A stretch of 41,354 bases of DNA from Deltaproteobacteria bacterium (lineage in GTDB: Bacteria; Desulfobacterota; Syntrophia; Syntrophales; UBA2210). Of the stretch, positions 8,240 to 19,171 are shown piece after piece; position 1 is the stretch's first letter, and each line of letters starts with the position of its first letter. Below the pieces are notes generated by a model. It made no database searches. It was not told the origin of the DNA and saw only the letters and a program-made list of their open reading frames with translations. The position numbers and the translations under genes are program-made. The stretch covers positions 1-41,354 of the forward strand of contig JAFGGB010000159.1 of the NCBI GenBank assembly GCA_016930775.1, read 5' to 3'.

Positions 8240-9601
8240 TCATTTCTTCTCATCCTCGCGCGACGGTTTTTCTCTCATTCTGCGCCACTTGTCGAGCCGC
8301 TCTTTCACTGTCCTCTCGTATCCCCGCTCCGTCGGCATATAAAAACGCTCTCCAGCCAGTTCATCGGGAAGATAATCCTGCGGTACGAAGGCTTCTGCAT
8401 AGTTGTGGGCGTATTTATAATCTTTTCCATAACCAAGATCGCGCATCAGTCTCGTAGGGGCGTTCCTGATGTGGAGAGGAACTGGAAGCGTTCCCCGTGT
8501 TTTGATGCTGTTCTTCACTTTTGCAAAACCGCTGTACAGTGCGTTGCTCTTAGGCGCCGTTGCCAGATAAACGGCCGCCTGCGCCAGGGCGAGTTCTCCC
8601 TCGGGAAGGCCGATGAAATGAAAGGCCTGCATTGCCGCAAGCGCCACAGCTAAAGCCTGGGGATCGGCGTTTCCGATGTCTTCCGAAGCGAAGCGGATCA
8701 TCCTGCGGGCGATATAGAGCGGGTCCTCGCCTGCTTCGAGCATCCTCCCGAGCCAGTAAAGAGCGGCATCGGGATCGCTCCCCCGCAGGCTCTTATGAAG
8801 GGCGGAAATCAGATTATAGTGCTCCTCGCCGTCCTTGTCGTAGCGAAGGGATTTCCGCTGTATCGCCTCTTCAACAACAGTGAGGGAAATCTGCGTCGAT
8901 CTGCCGTCTCTCTCACGAATCAATGAAGCTGCAGCTTCCAGGCTGTTGAGAACAGCCCGTGCGTCGCCGTCGGCTGTGCGGACCAGGTGCTCCAGGGCGT
9001 CTTCTTCGATGGAAAGAGCAAGGGCGCCGAGACCCCGTTCCCGATCCTCCAAGGCTCGCCGCAGAATCAGCTTCAGCTCCTCGTCTCCATAAGGGGCGAG
9101 AACAATAACTCTCGTCCGCGAGAGGAGCGGCGCGATGACTTCGAAGGACGGATTCTCCGTGGTGGCGCCGATGAGGGTGATGAGGCCGCTCTCCACATGA
9201 GGCAGAAAGGCGTCCTGCTGGGCCTTGTTGAAGCGATGGATCTCATCGACGAAAAGAATTGTTTTCCTCCGGTGGAGCCGGAGCTGCTCTTTCGCCTCTT
9301 CTACGACGGCTCTGAGTTCCTTCACTCCGGACAGAACGGCCGAGAAGGTTTCAAAATGGGCCTTCGTCTCTCCTGCGATAAGACGGGCGAGGGTAGTTTT
9401 TCCCGAACCGGGAGGCCCCCAGAAAATAACGGAAAAAAGCCGGTCTTCCTCGATGGCCCGCCGGAGCAGGCTGTCTTTCCCGAGAATCTTCTCCTGGCCG
9501 ATGAAATCATCGAGCCGCTCCGGTCGCATCCGGTCTGCCAGCGGCCGGAGAGGGTCGCCTTCTTTTTCGAGGAAATAGGTAAAGAGGTCCATTGCCGCCA
9601 T
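8240..9601 (-). CDS. rarA: Replication-associated recombination protein A (AAA ATPase, RarA/MgsA-like)
   Basis: RMRPERLDDFIGQEKILG, Walker A GPPGSGKTTLAR, C-terminal MgsA region (YWLGRMLEAGEDPLYIARRMIRFASEDIG). Confidence 0.94.
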   Translation of the reverse strand: MAAMDLFTYFLEKEGDPLRPLADRMRPERLDDFIGQEKILGKDSLLRRAIEEDRLFSVIFWGPPGSGKTTLARLIAGETKAHFETFSAVLSGVKELRAVVEEAKEQLRLHRRKTILFVDEIHRFNKAQQDAFLPHVESGLITLIGATTENPSFEVIAPLLSRTRVIVLAPYGDEELKLILRRALEDRERGLGALALSIEEDALEHLVRTADGDARAVLNSLEAAASLIRERDGRSTQISLTVVEEAIQRKSLRYDKDGEEHYNLISALHKSLRGSDPDAALYWLGRMLEAGEDPLYIARRMIRFASEDIGNADPQALAVALAAMQAFHFIGLPEGELALAQAAVYLATAPKSNALYSGFAKVKNSIKTRGTLPVPLHIRNAPTRLMRDLGYGKDYKYAHNYAEAFVPQDYLPDELAGERFYMPTERGYERTVKERLDKWRRMREKPSREDEKK

Positions 9602-9685
9602 GCCTTCTAAGTCAGGCAATCATCATACTCGACCGGCCTAATTATTCAACCAAAAATCGGCACGGAGAAAGAGGACTGCGGGACT

Positions 9686-9946
9686 TCAGCCGTCCGGGTT
9701 GTTTTTCACTCTAGCAACGGTCTCAAAGATGCGGTCGATTTTGCTTTTCGGGGGCTCGCCGAAACAGCGATTCCATTGATCCTCTGTAAGAATGTCCCGG
9801 AGATGGGAGGCCGCATCGAAAAAAGGCTGCCAGCAATTGAGAATGCGAGGGCAGGGTATGTCCCCGCCCTCGATTCGACAGTACCGGAAAGCCGCCGGGT
9901 GACCCAGTTTCAGACAATATATTTCCCGGTTGTCAAGATCCGACAT
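9686..9946 (-). CDS. Small cysteine-containing protein of unknown function
   Basis: 86-aa ORF with 5 Cys; fits between rarA and trpB2 on the same strand. Confidence 0.6.
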   Translation of the reverse strand: MSDLDNREIYCLKLGHPAAFRYCRIEGGDIPCPRILNCWQPFFDAASHLRDILTEDQWNRCFGEPPKSKIDRIFETVARVKNNPDG

Positions 9947-9996
9947 AGACCTCTACTCCGCCATTTCAGGACAAGGGAACTTCGTACAAGACTTCT

Positions 9997-11358
9997 TCAA
10001 GGTTTTGGATACTGTCCCACGGTCTTTTTTGCCCGGTCGATTTCCTCGTCGGGCATGGTGTAGTCGATAAGCCTGCCGGAGAGATAGGCGTCGTAGGACG
10101 CAAGGTCCACGAGACCATGGCCGCTCCAGTTGAAGAGGATTACCTTTTCCTTGCCTTCCTCTTTAGCCTGCATCGCCGCCTCCATGACGGCCGCGATGGC
10201 GTGATTCGTTTCGGGAGCGGGGATAAAACCCTCGCACCGGGCCCATTGGACCCCGGACTTGAATGTTTCCAGCTGATTGTAGGCCCGCCCTCCAACGATG
10301 CCCTCTTTGACGAGATGACTGACGATGGGCGCCATGCCGTGGTACCTGAGACCGCCGGCATGTATCGGCGCCGGCACAAAGTCGTGTCCCAGGGTGTGCA
10401 TGGCAAGCAAGGGCGTCGTCATGGCCAGATCTCCGAAATCGTAAGCAAAGGGACCACGGGTTATGGTTGGACAGGACGTGGGTTCTGCGGCGATTATATC
10501 AATGTTCTTACCGTGAATTTTATCCCTGACAAAGGGAAGAGCGAGACCGGCGAAGTTGCTTCCGCCGCCGGCGCAGCCGATCACCACGTCGGGATAAAGG
10601 CCGAGCATAGCCATCTGTTTCTGAGCCTCCAGTCCTATGATCGTCTGGTGCAGAAGCACGTGGTTCAAAACGCTCCCCAGGGAGTACCGCGCCTCGGAGT
10701 CGCCCATAATATCCTCTATGGCCTCGCTTATGGCAATGCCGAGGCTTCCGGGGGAATCGGGATGTTCCGCCAGAACCTTCCGGCCCGTTTTTGTCCTTTC
10801 GCTGGGGCTGGCTATGCATTCCGCGCCCCAGGTCTGCATCATGAGTCGCCGGTAGGGCTTCTGTTCGTAGCTGACGCGAACCATGAAAACTCGGCATTGA
10901 ATTCCGAACATCTGGCAGGCCATGCTGAGAGCGCTCCCCCACTGTCCGGCGCCGGTTTCCGTGGAAAGACGCTTCACGCCGAATATTTTGTTATAGTAAG
11001 CTTGAGGAACCGCAGTGTTTGGTTTGTGGGAACCGGCCGGACTGACGCCTTCGTTTTTGTAAAATATTTTTACGGGAGCATCGAGAATTTTTTCCAGATT
11101 AACGGCTCTCATGAGCGGCGACGGTCGCCAGAGAATGAGCTTTTCCAGAACTTCGACAGGAATGTCGATCCACCGGTGAGGACTCATTTCCTGCTCCACG
11201 AGGTTCATGGGTAAAATTGCCGCCATGTCTTCCGGTTTGATCGGCTGACCAGTGCCGGGGTGCAGAGGCGGAGTCATCGGCGTCGGCAAATCGGCGAGAA
11301 TATTGTACCACTGGCGCGGCATCTCTTTTTCTTCGAGAAGAACCTTGACTTGATTCAT
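9997..11358 (-). CDS. trpB2: Pyridoxal-phosphate-dependent TrpB-like protein (TrpB2 type tryptophan synthase beta chain)
   Basis: [11 protein letters not shown]-lysine motif, [22 protein letters not shown], long TrpB2-type N-terminus; start at 11358 with aaggaggg RBS. Confidence 0.93.
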   Translation of the reverse strand: MNQVKVLLEEKEMPRQWYNILADLPTPMTPPLHPGTGQPIKPEDMAAILPMNLVEQEMSPHRWIDIPVEVLEKLILWRPSPLMRAVNLEKILDAPVKIFYKNEGVSPAGSHKPNTAVPQAYYNKIFGVKRLSTETGAGQWGSALSMACQMFGIQCRVFMVRVSYEQKPYRRLMMQTWGAECIASPSERTKTGRKVLAEHPDSPGSLGIAISEAIEDIMGDSEARYSLGSVLNHVLLHQTIIGLEAQKQMAMLGLYPDVVIGCAGGGSNFAGLALPFVRDKIHGKNIDIIAAEPTSCPTITRGPFAYDFGDLAMTTPLLAMHTLGHDFVPAPIHAGGLRYHGMAPIVSHLVKEGIVGGRAYNQLETFKSGVQWARCEGFIPAPETNHAIAAVMEAAMQAKEEGKEKVILFNWSGHGLVDLASYDAYLSGRLIDYTMPDEEIDRAKKTVGQYPKP

Positions 11359-11415
11359 GCAACAACCCTCCTTTTTGTACTGTACGTCATAGCGACGAGC
11401 CCTCAAAAGGGCATT

Positions 11416-11444
11416 AAAAAAAGGCCCTGGGCATTCCATGGCCT
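11416..11444 (-). terminator. Terminator-like hairpin in the 5' leader of trpB2 (candidate attenuator)
   Basis: Minus strand: AGGCC-ATGGAATGCCCAG-GGCCT followed by a T run (7 A's on + strand). Confidence 0.4.
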
Positions 11445-11561
11445 CGCGTTCGTTATCGACGCCCCTGTCACACACGGGCGGTTCCGAGGGAGGGCCGTTG
11501 TTACTTTAGACGGCAACATTCAAAAAACATGTCTCGACCATCCCTTCATTCCAGCGCTGCC

Positions 11562-11579
11562 GGCGGCGTTCACGCCGCC
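11562..11579. repeat. GC-rich hairpin (8-bp arms)
   Basis: GGCGGCGT TC ACGCCGCC. Confidence 0.7.
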
Positions 11580-11661
11580 ATGTTTCTTTGGATAGAAACA
11601 CAGGGGCTGTTTTCTGTCAAGCAGAAAGGTTTCAAAAAGCTCCTTCGCAAACCTTGTATCG

Positions 11662-11967
11662 CTATGGCTTGCATTCCCTGCCGCTGAAAAATCGTCTCAG
11701 TTCTGCAAGACCTGATCGGTCGATGACGCTGCACAGCGCTTCGACCTCCTCCATGGATCTGACAAAGCGAATCGGCATGCCGTCGAAGGAGCTGACGTCG
11801 GCGCAGGCCGTGGGGCAGCCGGCGATGACAACAACTGCCTCGGCGCCCTCGTCTTCCGGCGAAACGATGTCCGCAAGACTTTTCAGGCGTTCCTGTATCG
11901 AAGAGGCAGCCTCAACCCTGTCGTACCGGGGGTTGCAGCCGCCGCAATATTTCATGGCAATTTTCAC
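11662..11967 (-). CDS. Small conserved-looking Cys-rich protein with CGGCNPRYDR motif
   Basis: MKIAMKYCGGCNPRYDRVEAASSIQERL...VVVIAGCPTACAD; cysteine pattern suggests metal or redox chemistry. Confidence 0.7.
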   Translation of the reverse strand: MKIAMKYCGGCNPRYDRVEAASSIQERLKSLADIVSPEDEGAEAVVVIAGCPTACADVSSFDGMPIRFVRSMEEVEALCSVIDRSGLAELRRFFSGRECKP

Positions 11968-12112
11968 ATTCCCTTAACCTGACTGCCTTCGTGCAAATAA
12001 TTGCCGGGACCTTCTTTTTTTCGCTGTACAGGCATTGCCAGAATAGCATGACAGGCCGAAGAGTCCATAGAGAAAACGGACGGCGGCGCTCTCTGGCCCT
12101 CCGCCTGAAATA

Positions 12113-12141
12113 TTGACCATTGATGACTTTTTCGCTATAGT
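12113..12141 (+). promoter_or_regulatory. Sigma-70 promoter of the purD operon
   Basis: TTGACC-N17-TATAGT about 75 bp upstream of purD. Confidence 0.65.
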
Positions 12142-12214
12142 GCATGATCTTTCCCGTAGGATGATTCCGGCGTAACTACCGGACCCCACTCGTTGATTTT
12201 GGAGGACAGGGACC

Positions 12215-13549
12215 ATGAAGGCACTGGTGATAGGCAACGGCGCCCGCGAGCATGTCATTGCCGAAACATTGAAGAGATCAACCCATAAGCCGGAGATCGT
12301 TTCTTACATGAAGGCCAACAATCCCGGCATAGCCGCTCTTTCAACGGACGTCAGAATAGGCAGTTATGGAGATCTCGCCGCAATCGTCGACTTCGCGCGC
12401 AAGCGGGATGTCCGGTTCGCCATAGTGGGACCGGAAGACCCCCTGGAGCGGGGCGTCGTGGACGCTCTCCTGGCTGCCGGAATTCCTTCAGTAGGTCCGA
12501 TAAAAATCTGCGCCCAACTGGAAACCTCAAAGGTTTTTACCCGGAAATTGCTGGAAAAATACAACATACCGGGCAACCCCCGATTCAGAATCTTTGGTTC
12601 TCTTGATGGGATAGCCGACTTCATGAAAGGCCTTGAGAACGTCGTGATTAAACCCGACGGTCTCACGGGAGGAAAGGGAGTCATGGTCCAGGGAGACCAC
12701 TTCGGCACAAAGAACGAGGCCATGGAGAAATGCCGCGCTATCCTGGCAGAACATGGTTCCGTTATTGTTGAAGAAAAATTCGACGGCGAAGAATTTTCTC
12801 TCCAATGCTTTTGCGACGGGACAACCGTCGCAGCCTCGCCGCCCGTGCAGGACCATAAGAGGCGCTTTGCCGGAGACAAGGGTCCAAATACCGGCGGCAT
12901 GGGGTCCTATTCCATGGAACAACGCCTTCTGCCCTTCATGACGGACAACGACCTGCAGGAGGGCCTTAGAATAACGGAACAGGTTGCCCGGGCGATCCAG
13001 AGAGAAACGGGATCGTCCTTCAAGGGAATTATGTACGGAGGGTTCATCATAACAGCCAAGGGAGTGAAACTCCTCGAATACAACGCCCGTTTCGGCGATC
13101 CGGAGGCCATGAATATCCTGCCCCTTCTTACGACGGATTTTGTAGACCTCTGCATGGCAATTATCGAGGGCACGCTCCACGACTGCCCGGTAAACTTTGA
13201 CAACAAGGCCTCCGTTTGCAAGTATGTCGTGCCGAAAGGCTACGGACTCCCTTCCGATCATCCCGACGCCGCCACGACAGCCGCAAAAATCGAGATATCA
13301 GATGCCAGCGACGTACAGCTTTATTTTGCATCCGTGGACCGGCGCGATGACGGTCTGTATATGTCCTCCTCGCGGGCAGTGGGCGTCGTAGGCATCGCAG
13401 AAAACCTCGCCGAGGCGGAACGTCGCGCCGAAGGGGCGATAGGCGCCATACGAGGCCCCGTGGATCATCGGGCCGACATCGGCACGGCGGAACTGATCGC
13501 ACGGCGGGTGGAACATATGAATCGAATCAGGAATTTGAAGAGATCATAA
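12215..13549 (+). CDS. purD: Phosphoribosylamine-glycine ligase
   Basis: [60 protein letters not shown]. Confidence 0.96.
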   Translation: MKALVIGNGAREHVIAETLKRSTHKPEIVSYMKANNPGIAALSTDVRIGSYGDLAAIVDFARKRDVRFAIVGPEDPLERGVVDALLAAGIPSVGPIKICAQLETSKVFTRKLLEKYNIPGNPRFRIFGSLDGIADFMKGLENVVIKPDGLTGGKGVMVQGDHFGTKNEAMEKCRAILAEHGSVIVEEKFDGEEFSLQCFCDGTTVAASPPVQDHKRRFAGDKGPNTGGMGSYSMEQRLLPFMTDNDLQEGLRITEQVARAIQRETGSSFKGIMYGGFIITAKGVKLLEYNARFGDPEAMNILPLLTTDFVDLCMAIIEGTLHDCPVNFDNKASVCKYVVPKGYGLPSDHPDAATTAAKIEISDASDVQLYFASVDRRDDGLYMSSSRAVGVVGIAENLAEAERRAEGAIGAIRGPVDHRADIGTAELIARRVEHMNRIRNLKRS

Positions 13550-13592
13550 TCGAATTTCATGCTGCATGGCATACCATAAGGAGCAGACATTA

Positions 13593-15155
13593 ATGGACAA
13601 CAAGATCAAACGCGTTCTCATCAGTGTAACCGATAAAAAAGGCATAGTTGATTTAGCGCGGGAACTGAAATCTTTCGGCGTCGAAATTCTTTCCACCGGA
13701 GGAACGGCAGCTCTGATCAAGGCGGCTGGGGTTGCCGTCACCGATGTTGCCGACTATACGGGCTTTCCCGAAATGATGGACGGGAGACTCAAGACCCTCC
13801 ATCCGAAAATCCACGGTGGACTTCTAGCTCTCAGGGATCATAAAGAACATATGTACGCTTTGGCTCGTCACGGCATAGAGCCGATCGACATGGCGGTCAT
13901 CAACCTTTACCGGTTTGAAGACACCGTAGCCAAGGAAGGATGCACGCTGGAACAGGCCATCGAAAACATCGATATCGGAGGCCCCACGATGCTCAGGGCA
14001 GCGGCAAAAAATTATCGCTTCGTCAGCGTCGTCATGGACCCGGCGGATTACTCCCGGATCATAGAGGAAATGAAGAAGCGAAACGGCGCCGTCTCGGAGG
14101 AGACGAATTTTGCCCTTGCTGTAAAGGTCTTCCAGCTTACGGCCCGCTATGACGGCGCCATTTCAAATTATCTCGGGCGACTCCTGCCCGATGGCGGCAT
14201 GAAGGAATTCCCCGACACTGTAACGATGCAGTTCGATAAGGCGCAGGATCTCCGGTACGGTGAAAATCCTCACCAGCAGGCCGTTTTCTACCGGGAAAAG
14301 ACCGCAGCAGCGTCTCTCCCGAATGCCCGGCAGCTCCAGGGCAAGGAACTCTCCTATAACAACATTATGGACGGCGACGCCGCCTGGTCCATGGTCTGCG
14401 AGTTCGACGAGCCGGCGGTCGTCATCATGAAACACGCAAATCCCTGCGGAGCGGCCACCGCCCGGGCGAGCATCAAAGAGGCGTACCTGAAAGCCCTGGC
14501 TACGGACCCGCTATCTGCTTTCGGCGGAATCGTGAGTTTCAACCGGAACGTCGATAAGGAAACGGCCGAAGAAATGGCAAAAATTTTCCTGGAGGTCATC
14601 ATCGCTCCGGGTTTCGATGAAGCGGCAAAAAAAATTCTTGCCGAGAAGAAAAACGTCCGTCTTCTCGAGATGCCGTCCCTCCTGAAGACGAGTCCGCGGG
14701 ATTACGATTTCAGACGGGTGGTCGGCGGTCTGCTCGTCCAGGAACGGGATGCGGAAATCGACGATATTCGAAGCGCTGCAGCGGTGACCAAGCGGAAGCC
14801 CACCGAGGAGGAATACCAGGCCCTGAGCTTCGCCTGGAAAGTTGTGAAAAACGTCAAATCAAATGCCATTGTCCTGGCCTCAAAGGACCAGCTCGTGGCT
14901 GTCGGCGCCGGCCAGATGAGCCGCATTGATTCGGTGAAAATATCGAAGATGAAGGCGAACATGCCGACAGAGGGCACTGTTCTTGCCTCGGATGCTTTCT
15001 TTCCCTTCCGGGACAGCGTCGACCTTGCGGCGCAGGCGGGCGTAACGGCAATCATCCAGCCGGGCGGTTCCATTCGCGACGAAGAATCGATCCAGGCAGC
15101 CGACGAACATAACATCGCCATGATCTTTACAGGCAGGAGACACTTCAAACATTAA
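13593..15155 (+). CDS. purH: Bifunctional AICAR formyltransferase / IMP cyclohydrolase
   Basis: [60 protein letters not shown]-terminal FTGRRHFKH. Confidence 0.97.
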   Translation: MDNKIKRVLISVTDKKGIVDLARELKSFGVEILSTGGTAALIKAAGVAVTDVADYTGFPEMMDGRLKTLHPKIHGGLLALRDHKEHMYALARHGIEPIDMAVINLYRFEDTVAKEGCTLEQAIENIDIGGPTMLRAAAKNYRFVSVVMDPADYSRIIEEMKKRNGAVSEETNFALAVKVFQLTARYDGAISNYLGRLLPDGGMKEFPDTVTMQFDKAQDLRYGENPHQQAVFYREKTAAASLPNARQLQGKELSYNNIMDGDAAWSMVCEFDEPAVVIMKHANPCGAATARASIKEAYLKALATDPLSAFGGIVSFNRNVDKETAEEMAKIFLEVIIAPGFDEAAKKILAEKKNVRLLEMPSLLKTSPRDYDFRRVVGGLLVQERDAEIDDIRSAAAVTKRKPTEEEYQALSFAWKVVKNVKSNAIVLASKDQLVAVGAGQMSRIDSVKISKMKANMPTEGTVLASDAFFPFRDSVDLAAQAGVTAIIQPGGSIRDEESIQAADEHNIAMIFTGRRHFKH

Positions 15156-15230
15156 AAGAGCGACGGCGTCGCATCGCACAGAACAGACCGAAGGATAAAC
15201 CTCGGCGCAAAGACTATCAAAGGAGCCTCT

Positions 15231-15740
15231 ATGACCGGTATAAAGGATCCCATCGTCAGTGTCGTCATGGGCAGCGACTCCGATTTCGATATCATGCAAG
15301 AGGCCGCAAAAATTCTGAAGGAATTTGACGTTCCCTGCGAGCTATTCCTTACATCGGCCCACAGGACGCCCGAGCGAACGATTTCCTTCGCCCGGGAAGC
15401 CCGGGAGAGAGGCGTCAAGGTCATCATCGTAGGGGCCGGCATGGCGGCGCATCTTGCCGGCGTTATTGCGGCCATTTCTCCCCTTCCGGTTATCGGCGTG
15501 CCTATCGATGCTTCGTCGCTCAAGGGAATCGACGCGTTGCTCTCCACGGTTCAGATGCCGGGAGGCGTTCCTGTCGCCACAATGGCCATCGGAAAGGCCG
15601 GCGCGAAGAACGCAGGACTCTTGGCAATCAGGATTCTGGCCCTGGAATCGCCTGTTCTCGCCACCAGGATCGATGAATATTCCCGAATGATGGCCTCGTC
15701 CGTGGTTGAAAAACACAAGAATTTCGATGAAAAATTATGA
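15231..15740 (+). CDS. purE: N5-carboxyaminoimidazole ribonucleotide mutase
   Basis: VSVVMGSDSDFDIM; SAHRTPER; GAGMAAHLAGVIA; VQMPGGVPVATMAIGKAGAKNAG. Confidence 0.97.
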   Translation: MTGIKDPIVSVVMGSDSDFDIMQEAAKILKEFDVPCELFLTSAHRTPERTISFAREARERGVKVIIVGAGMAAHLAGVIAAISPLPVIGVPIDASSLKGIDALLSTVQMPGGVPVATMAIGKAGAKNAGLLAIRILALESPVLATRIDEYSRMMASSVVEKHKNFDEKL

Positions 15741-15797
15741 TCAGATCATACGATCGGCCGCGATGCCGGCGGGAAGTTCTCTCCCGAGAGCACTTGC

Positions 15798-16439
15798 ATG
15801 CCCGCGATAATCATCATCGACTCCGCAGCGCCCGATGAGGCGGCTGTCGCCCGCGCAGCGGCTATTATAAAGAGGGGCGGGGTTATTGCCTACCCGACGG
15901 AAACCTTCTACGGACTTGGCGCCGATCCTTTCAATGAACGAGCAGTCGAGCGCCTCTTCGCCATCAAGGGCCGGAACTTCGACAAACCAATACCGCTCAT
16001 CATCGGGAAGAGAGAAAACCTCGATGGCCTTGTGACGGATATCACTCGCGAGGCAGAATTGCTGATCAAACATTTTTGGCCGGGACCGCTTACCCTTGTT
16101 TTTCATGCAGCTTCGCACATTCATCGGGCAATTACAGCCGACACGGGCAAAGTAGGCATCCGGCTGTCTTCCCATCGCATAGCTCGAAATCTGGCAACAG
16201 CCCTGCCGTCGGGAGTCCTGACGGCTACAAGCGCAAATTTTTCGGGTTCAGAGGCCATGAATGCGGCCCAGGATGTCCTGGCTGCTATGGGTCGCCTTGT
16301 GGACGCCGTTATCGAAGGCGGCGCTACGCCGGGAGGGCCCGGATCATCGGTGATCGACGTTACTGCAATACCCCCTGTAATTATTCGGAATGGTGAAATT
16401 CCGAAGGAGATTATATCTGACAAACTGAGGCGAATCTGA
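15798..16439 (+). CDS. tsaC: Sua5/YciO/YrdC-family L-threonylcarbamoyladenylate synthase
   Basis: GGVIAYPTETFYGLGADPFNERAVERLFAIKGRNFDKPIPLII. Confidence 0.93.
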   Translation: MPAIIIIDSAAPDEAAVARAAAIIKRGGVIAYPTETFYGLGADPFNERAVERLFAIKGRNFDKPIPLIIGKRENLDGLVTDITREAELLIKHFWPGPLTLVFHAASHIHRAITADTGKVGIRLSSHRIARNLATALPSGVLTATSANFSGSEAMNAAQDVLAAMGRLVDAVIEGGATPGGPGSSVIDVTAIPPVIIRNGEIPKEIISDKLRRI

Positions 16440-17412
16440 CCAAATTTTTTTCCTCTCCCAAGGCAATAAGGTTGTCGCCTGTCTCGATTACATAGGTTGC
16501 TTCCGGGTTGAAGATCATGCGCCCCGATTCTTTTTTAACGGCAATTGCTATGATGCCGTAATCCCTCCGAAGCCCCGATTCTTCCAGGGACTTGCCGGCA
16601 ATTGGCGAATCGGGACAAATATTCACTTCCTCCATTCTGAGCTCGATGCTCTGCCGTCTGGTCGTAATCTCGATGAAATCCAGCATGGCCGGCTTCAGGA
16701 CCGCCAGCGCCATTTTGACGCCGCCCTCCCGGTAGGGCGACATGACCCGGTTTGCGCCGGCCTTCAGAAGTCGTTTCTCCGAGGCCTCCTCCTCGGCATA
16801 CCGCGATATGATGTAGAGATTCGGATTCAGTTCTTTCGCTGTGAGGACGACATAGAGATTTTCGGCATCGGTCGGCAGGACGCTTATGAGAGCCTTGGCT
16901 CTTTCCAGTCCCGCTTCCTTGAGCACCCTGTCCTCCGTGGCATTCCCTTTCACTACCAGATAACCTTCGTCCAGTATCGTTTGAATCCGCTCGGGATCAT
17001 TATCGATAACGATAAAGTTAGCCTTTTCCTGAAAAAGTTCCCGGCTGACATGCCGTCCTATCTTGCCGAAACCGCAGATTATATAATGCTCCTTCATGGA
17101 ACTGATTTTCTTTTCCACTTTGCCCCTCCCGAGAATAGTCCGCAACCTCACATCCACAAGATTATCGATGACGAGGGTAACAAAATAAGCAAGGGCGCCG
17201 ACGCCGAATATTATAAGAACAACCGCAAAAACCCTTCCCTCGACACTGGCGGGATGAAAATCGCCGTACCCCACGGTTGCAAGAGTGACAATCGTTGTGT
17301 AGAAGGAATCGAAGAAGCTCCATCCCTCAATGAAATGGAATCCGACCGTTCCAACGATGAACAGAGCGAGAATCATTGCGAAAACGGTCAGGATCTTTGC
17401 TGCGGATCTCAA
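16411..17412 (-). CDS. Potassium channel protein with TrkA-N/TrkA-C (RCK) domains
   Basis: TLATVGYGDFHP selectivity filter; YIICGFGKIGRHVSREL Rossmann motif; C-terminal TrkA-C-like region. Confidence 0.93.
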   Translation of the reverse strand: MRSAAKILTVFAMILALFIVGTVGFHFIEGWSFFDSFYTTIVTLATVGYGDFHPASVEGRVFAVVLIIFGVGALAYFVTLVIDNLVDVRLRTILGRGKVEKKISSMKEHYIICGFGKIGRHVSRELFQEKANFIVIDNDPERIQTILDEGYLVVKGNATEDRVLKEAGLERAKALISVLPTDAENLYVVLTAKELNPNLYIISRYAEEEASEKRLLKAGANRVMSPYREGGVKMALAVLKPAMLDFIEITTRRQSIELRMEEVNICPDSPIAGKSLEESGLRRDYGIIAIAVKKESGRMIFNPEATYVIETGDNLIALGEEKNLVRFASVCQI

Positions 17413-17492
17413 TGACGACCCCTTAGTCCTTCGTCAGGCAAAGAGCCGAGCCTATGCGCCTCAAAAAGGCGAACCCGCCATGGGCCGGCTTG

Positions 17493-18524
17493 CTACTTCG
17501 ATGAAGCCTTCTGGACCTCCGCGAGGTCCAGTGTAAAAGCGCTCGCTTCCTTTGGCGGATCTATAAAGATAATCATAAAGGGAATCGTACCCTGGGGAGC
17601 TATATTTTTGTTCGCCTGAACCTTGCCGGCGGGGTTCAACAATTCCTTCAGCAGTTCGTCTGCGGCAAGACCGCCCAGATCCTTCTCTCCCAGGACATTT
17701 CCGCAGTAGACTTCCTGGCTGCCGAGCGTCTCGCCTCCCTGGTTCAGAATCTTTCCCCGGATCTTCAGCGCCGAGATGGCGAAAGAGTTCTTATTCAATA
17801 CCTGCCCTTCAATGACAAGAATATTGCCGACGACCCAATTTTTTTTGAAATATTCCCGGACGCTCGTAAATTCCACGGCCCTTCCCGCCGATTGTTCGGC
17901 CGTGCTCGACGTTCCTCCGCCGGTTATCGCCGCCAAGGGCTTTAAAAAAGGCGCCCTGTCGGCAATTTTCCTGACGGCATCGGGAAAGATCCAGAGCGAG
18001 GCGACGCCCGCCAGAATCGCCAACAGAACGATGAGCAGAAGAACCCTGGAAAGAGAGAATCTCTTTGCCGGCCGTTCAGGGGTTTCAATGCTTTCCTCCG
18101 GCGCCGGTTCTTCTACAGCAGCTTCTTTGAAAAACGTCTCCGGTTCGGGGGCAAAAGCGCCTTCCCGGGAACTGTCGGAAACGAAAAGATCGTCAACCCG
18201 CTCGGTTCTCAGGTCCGCTTCATGATCGGCCTGAAGATGTATTTCGGGCGGCTCTTCTTCAGGAACGGCTTCCGCTTCCGACAGGGCGTCCCGTTCTGTG
18301 GACTCCTCAGCAACCGGGGAAATTTCAGGCGCCGGAGGCGTTTCGGGTGGCAACGGCATTTCAGGCGCCGGGAGCGTTTCAGGCGCCGGCTGCACATAAC
18401 TGGGATTCTCCATGAAAAAGATCCTCTCGCAACTCATACAGCGGACCCAAAGACCTTCCCCTGTCAGGAGAGAATCATCGAAGCGATACCTAGCTTTGCA
18501 TTTGACACAGTCTATAATTATCAC
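17493..18524 (-). CDS. Zinc-ribbon (MJ0042-type) membrane protein with DUF3426-like C-terminal domain
   Basis: N-terminal CVKCKARYRFDDSLLTGEGLWVRCMSCERIF; Pro/Glu-rich linker; TM; C-terminal domain. Confidence 0.85.
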   Translation of the reverse strand: MIIIDCVKCKARYRFDDSLLTGEGLWVRCMSCERIFFMENPSYVQPAPETLPAPEMPLPPETPPAPEISPVAEESTERDALSEAEAVPEEEPPEIHLQADHEADLRTERVDDLFVSDSSREGAFAPEPETFFKEAAVEEPAPEESIETPERPAKRFSLSRVLLLIVLLAILAGVASLWIFPDAVRKIADRAPFLKPLAAITGGGTSSTAEQSAGRAVEFTSVREYFKKNWVVGNILVIEGQVLNKNSFAISALKIRGKILNQGGETLGSQEVYCGNVLGEKDLGGLAADELLKELLNPAGKVQANKNIAPQGTIPFMIIFIDPPKEASAFTLDLAEVQKASSK

Positions 18525-18564
18525 GGCATATCCTCCGCGGCTTTAGCATAGCGCTCTCGGCACT

Positions 18565-19101
18565 TTATGACGGCTCGGACTCTTTCCCCTCATCAACCAC
18601 GCAGATCTCCGGAAGTTCCCGGAACCGTTCATTCATATCAAGACCGTACCCCACTACAAAACCGTCGTCAATTGTAAAGCCAACATAATCGACTTCAAGC
18701 TCCACCTGCCGTCTGGTGCGCTTGTCTATGAAAACGCAAAGAGAAAGCGATTTCGGACGCCGTTTCACCAGGATGTCCTTCAACAGCGCGAGGCTGAGGC
18801 CCGAATCAACGATGTCGTCGACGACTATCACATGTTTGCCCTCGATCGATGTTTCGATATCCTTCGTTATGGTTACGGCGCCCGAACTCACCGTCTGGGC
18901 GCCGTAACTGGCAAGTCGCACAAAATCAATGGCCGCCGGAACCGTAAGAGCCCTGATCAGGTCGGAGCAAAAGATGAAAGATCCCTTGAGGACGCCCACG
19001 AGCAGCAGTTCCTTTCCCTCAAAGTCCCGTGAGATTCTCTCGCCCAGTTCGGCGACGCGCCGTTCTATTTCCTGCCGTGTAAAAAGAATTTTCTTGTCCA
19101 C
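18565..19101 (-). CDS. hpt: Hypoxanthine phosphoribosyltransferase
   Basis: LLVGVLKGSFIFCSDLIRAL; VIVVDDIVDSGLSL PRPP motif; VDYVGFTIDDGFVVGYGLD. Confidence 0.95.
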   Translation of the reverse strand: MDKKILFTRQEIERRVAELGERISRDFEGKELLLVGVLKGSFIFCSDLIRALTVPAAIDFVRLASYGAQTVSSGAVTITKDIETSIEGKHVIVVDDIVDSGLSLALLKDILVKRRPKSLSLCVFIDKRTRRQVELEVDYVGFTIDDGFVVGYGLDMNERFRELPEICVVDEGKESEPS

Positions 19102-19171
19102 CGACTCTTGCCTCTAACACCGGATGGCTCATAGTATCCAACCGTCCTGACAGTGTCAATAAACTTAAGGA

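Noticed and set aside
11501-11530. Trp leader peptide before trpB2 (MFFECCRLK on minus strand)
   Set aside because: Contains no Trp codons and has a weak RBS; also no convincing T-box core
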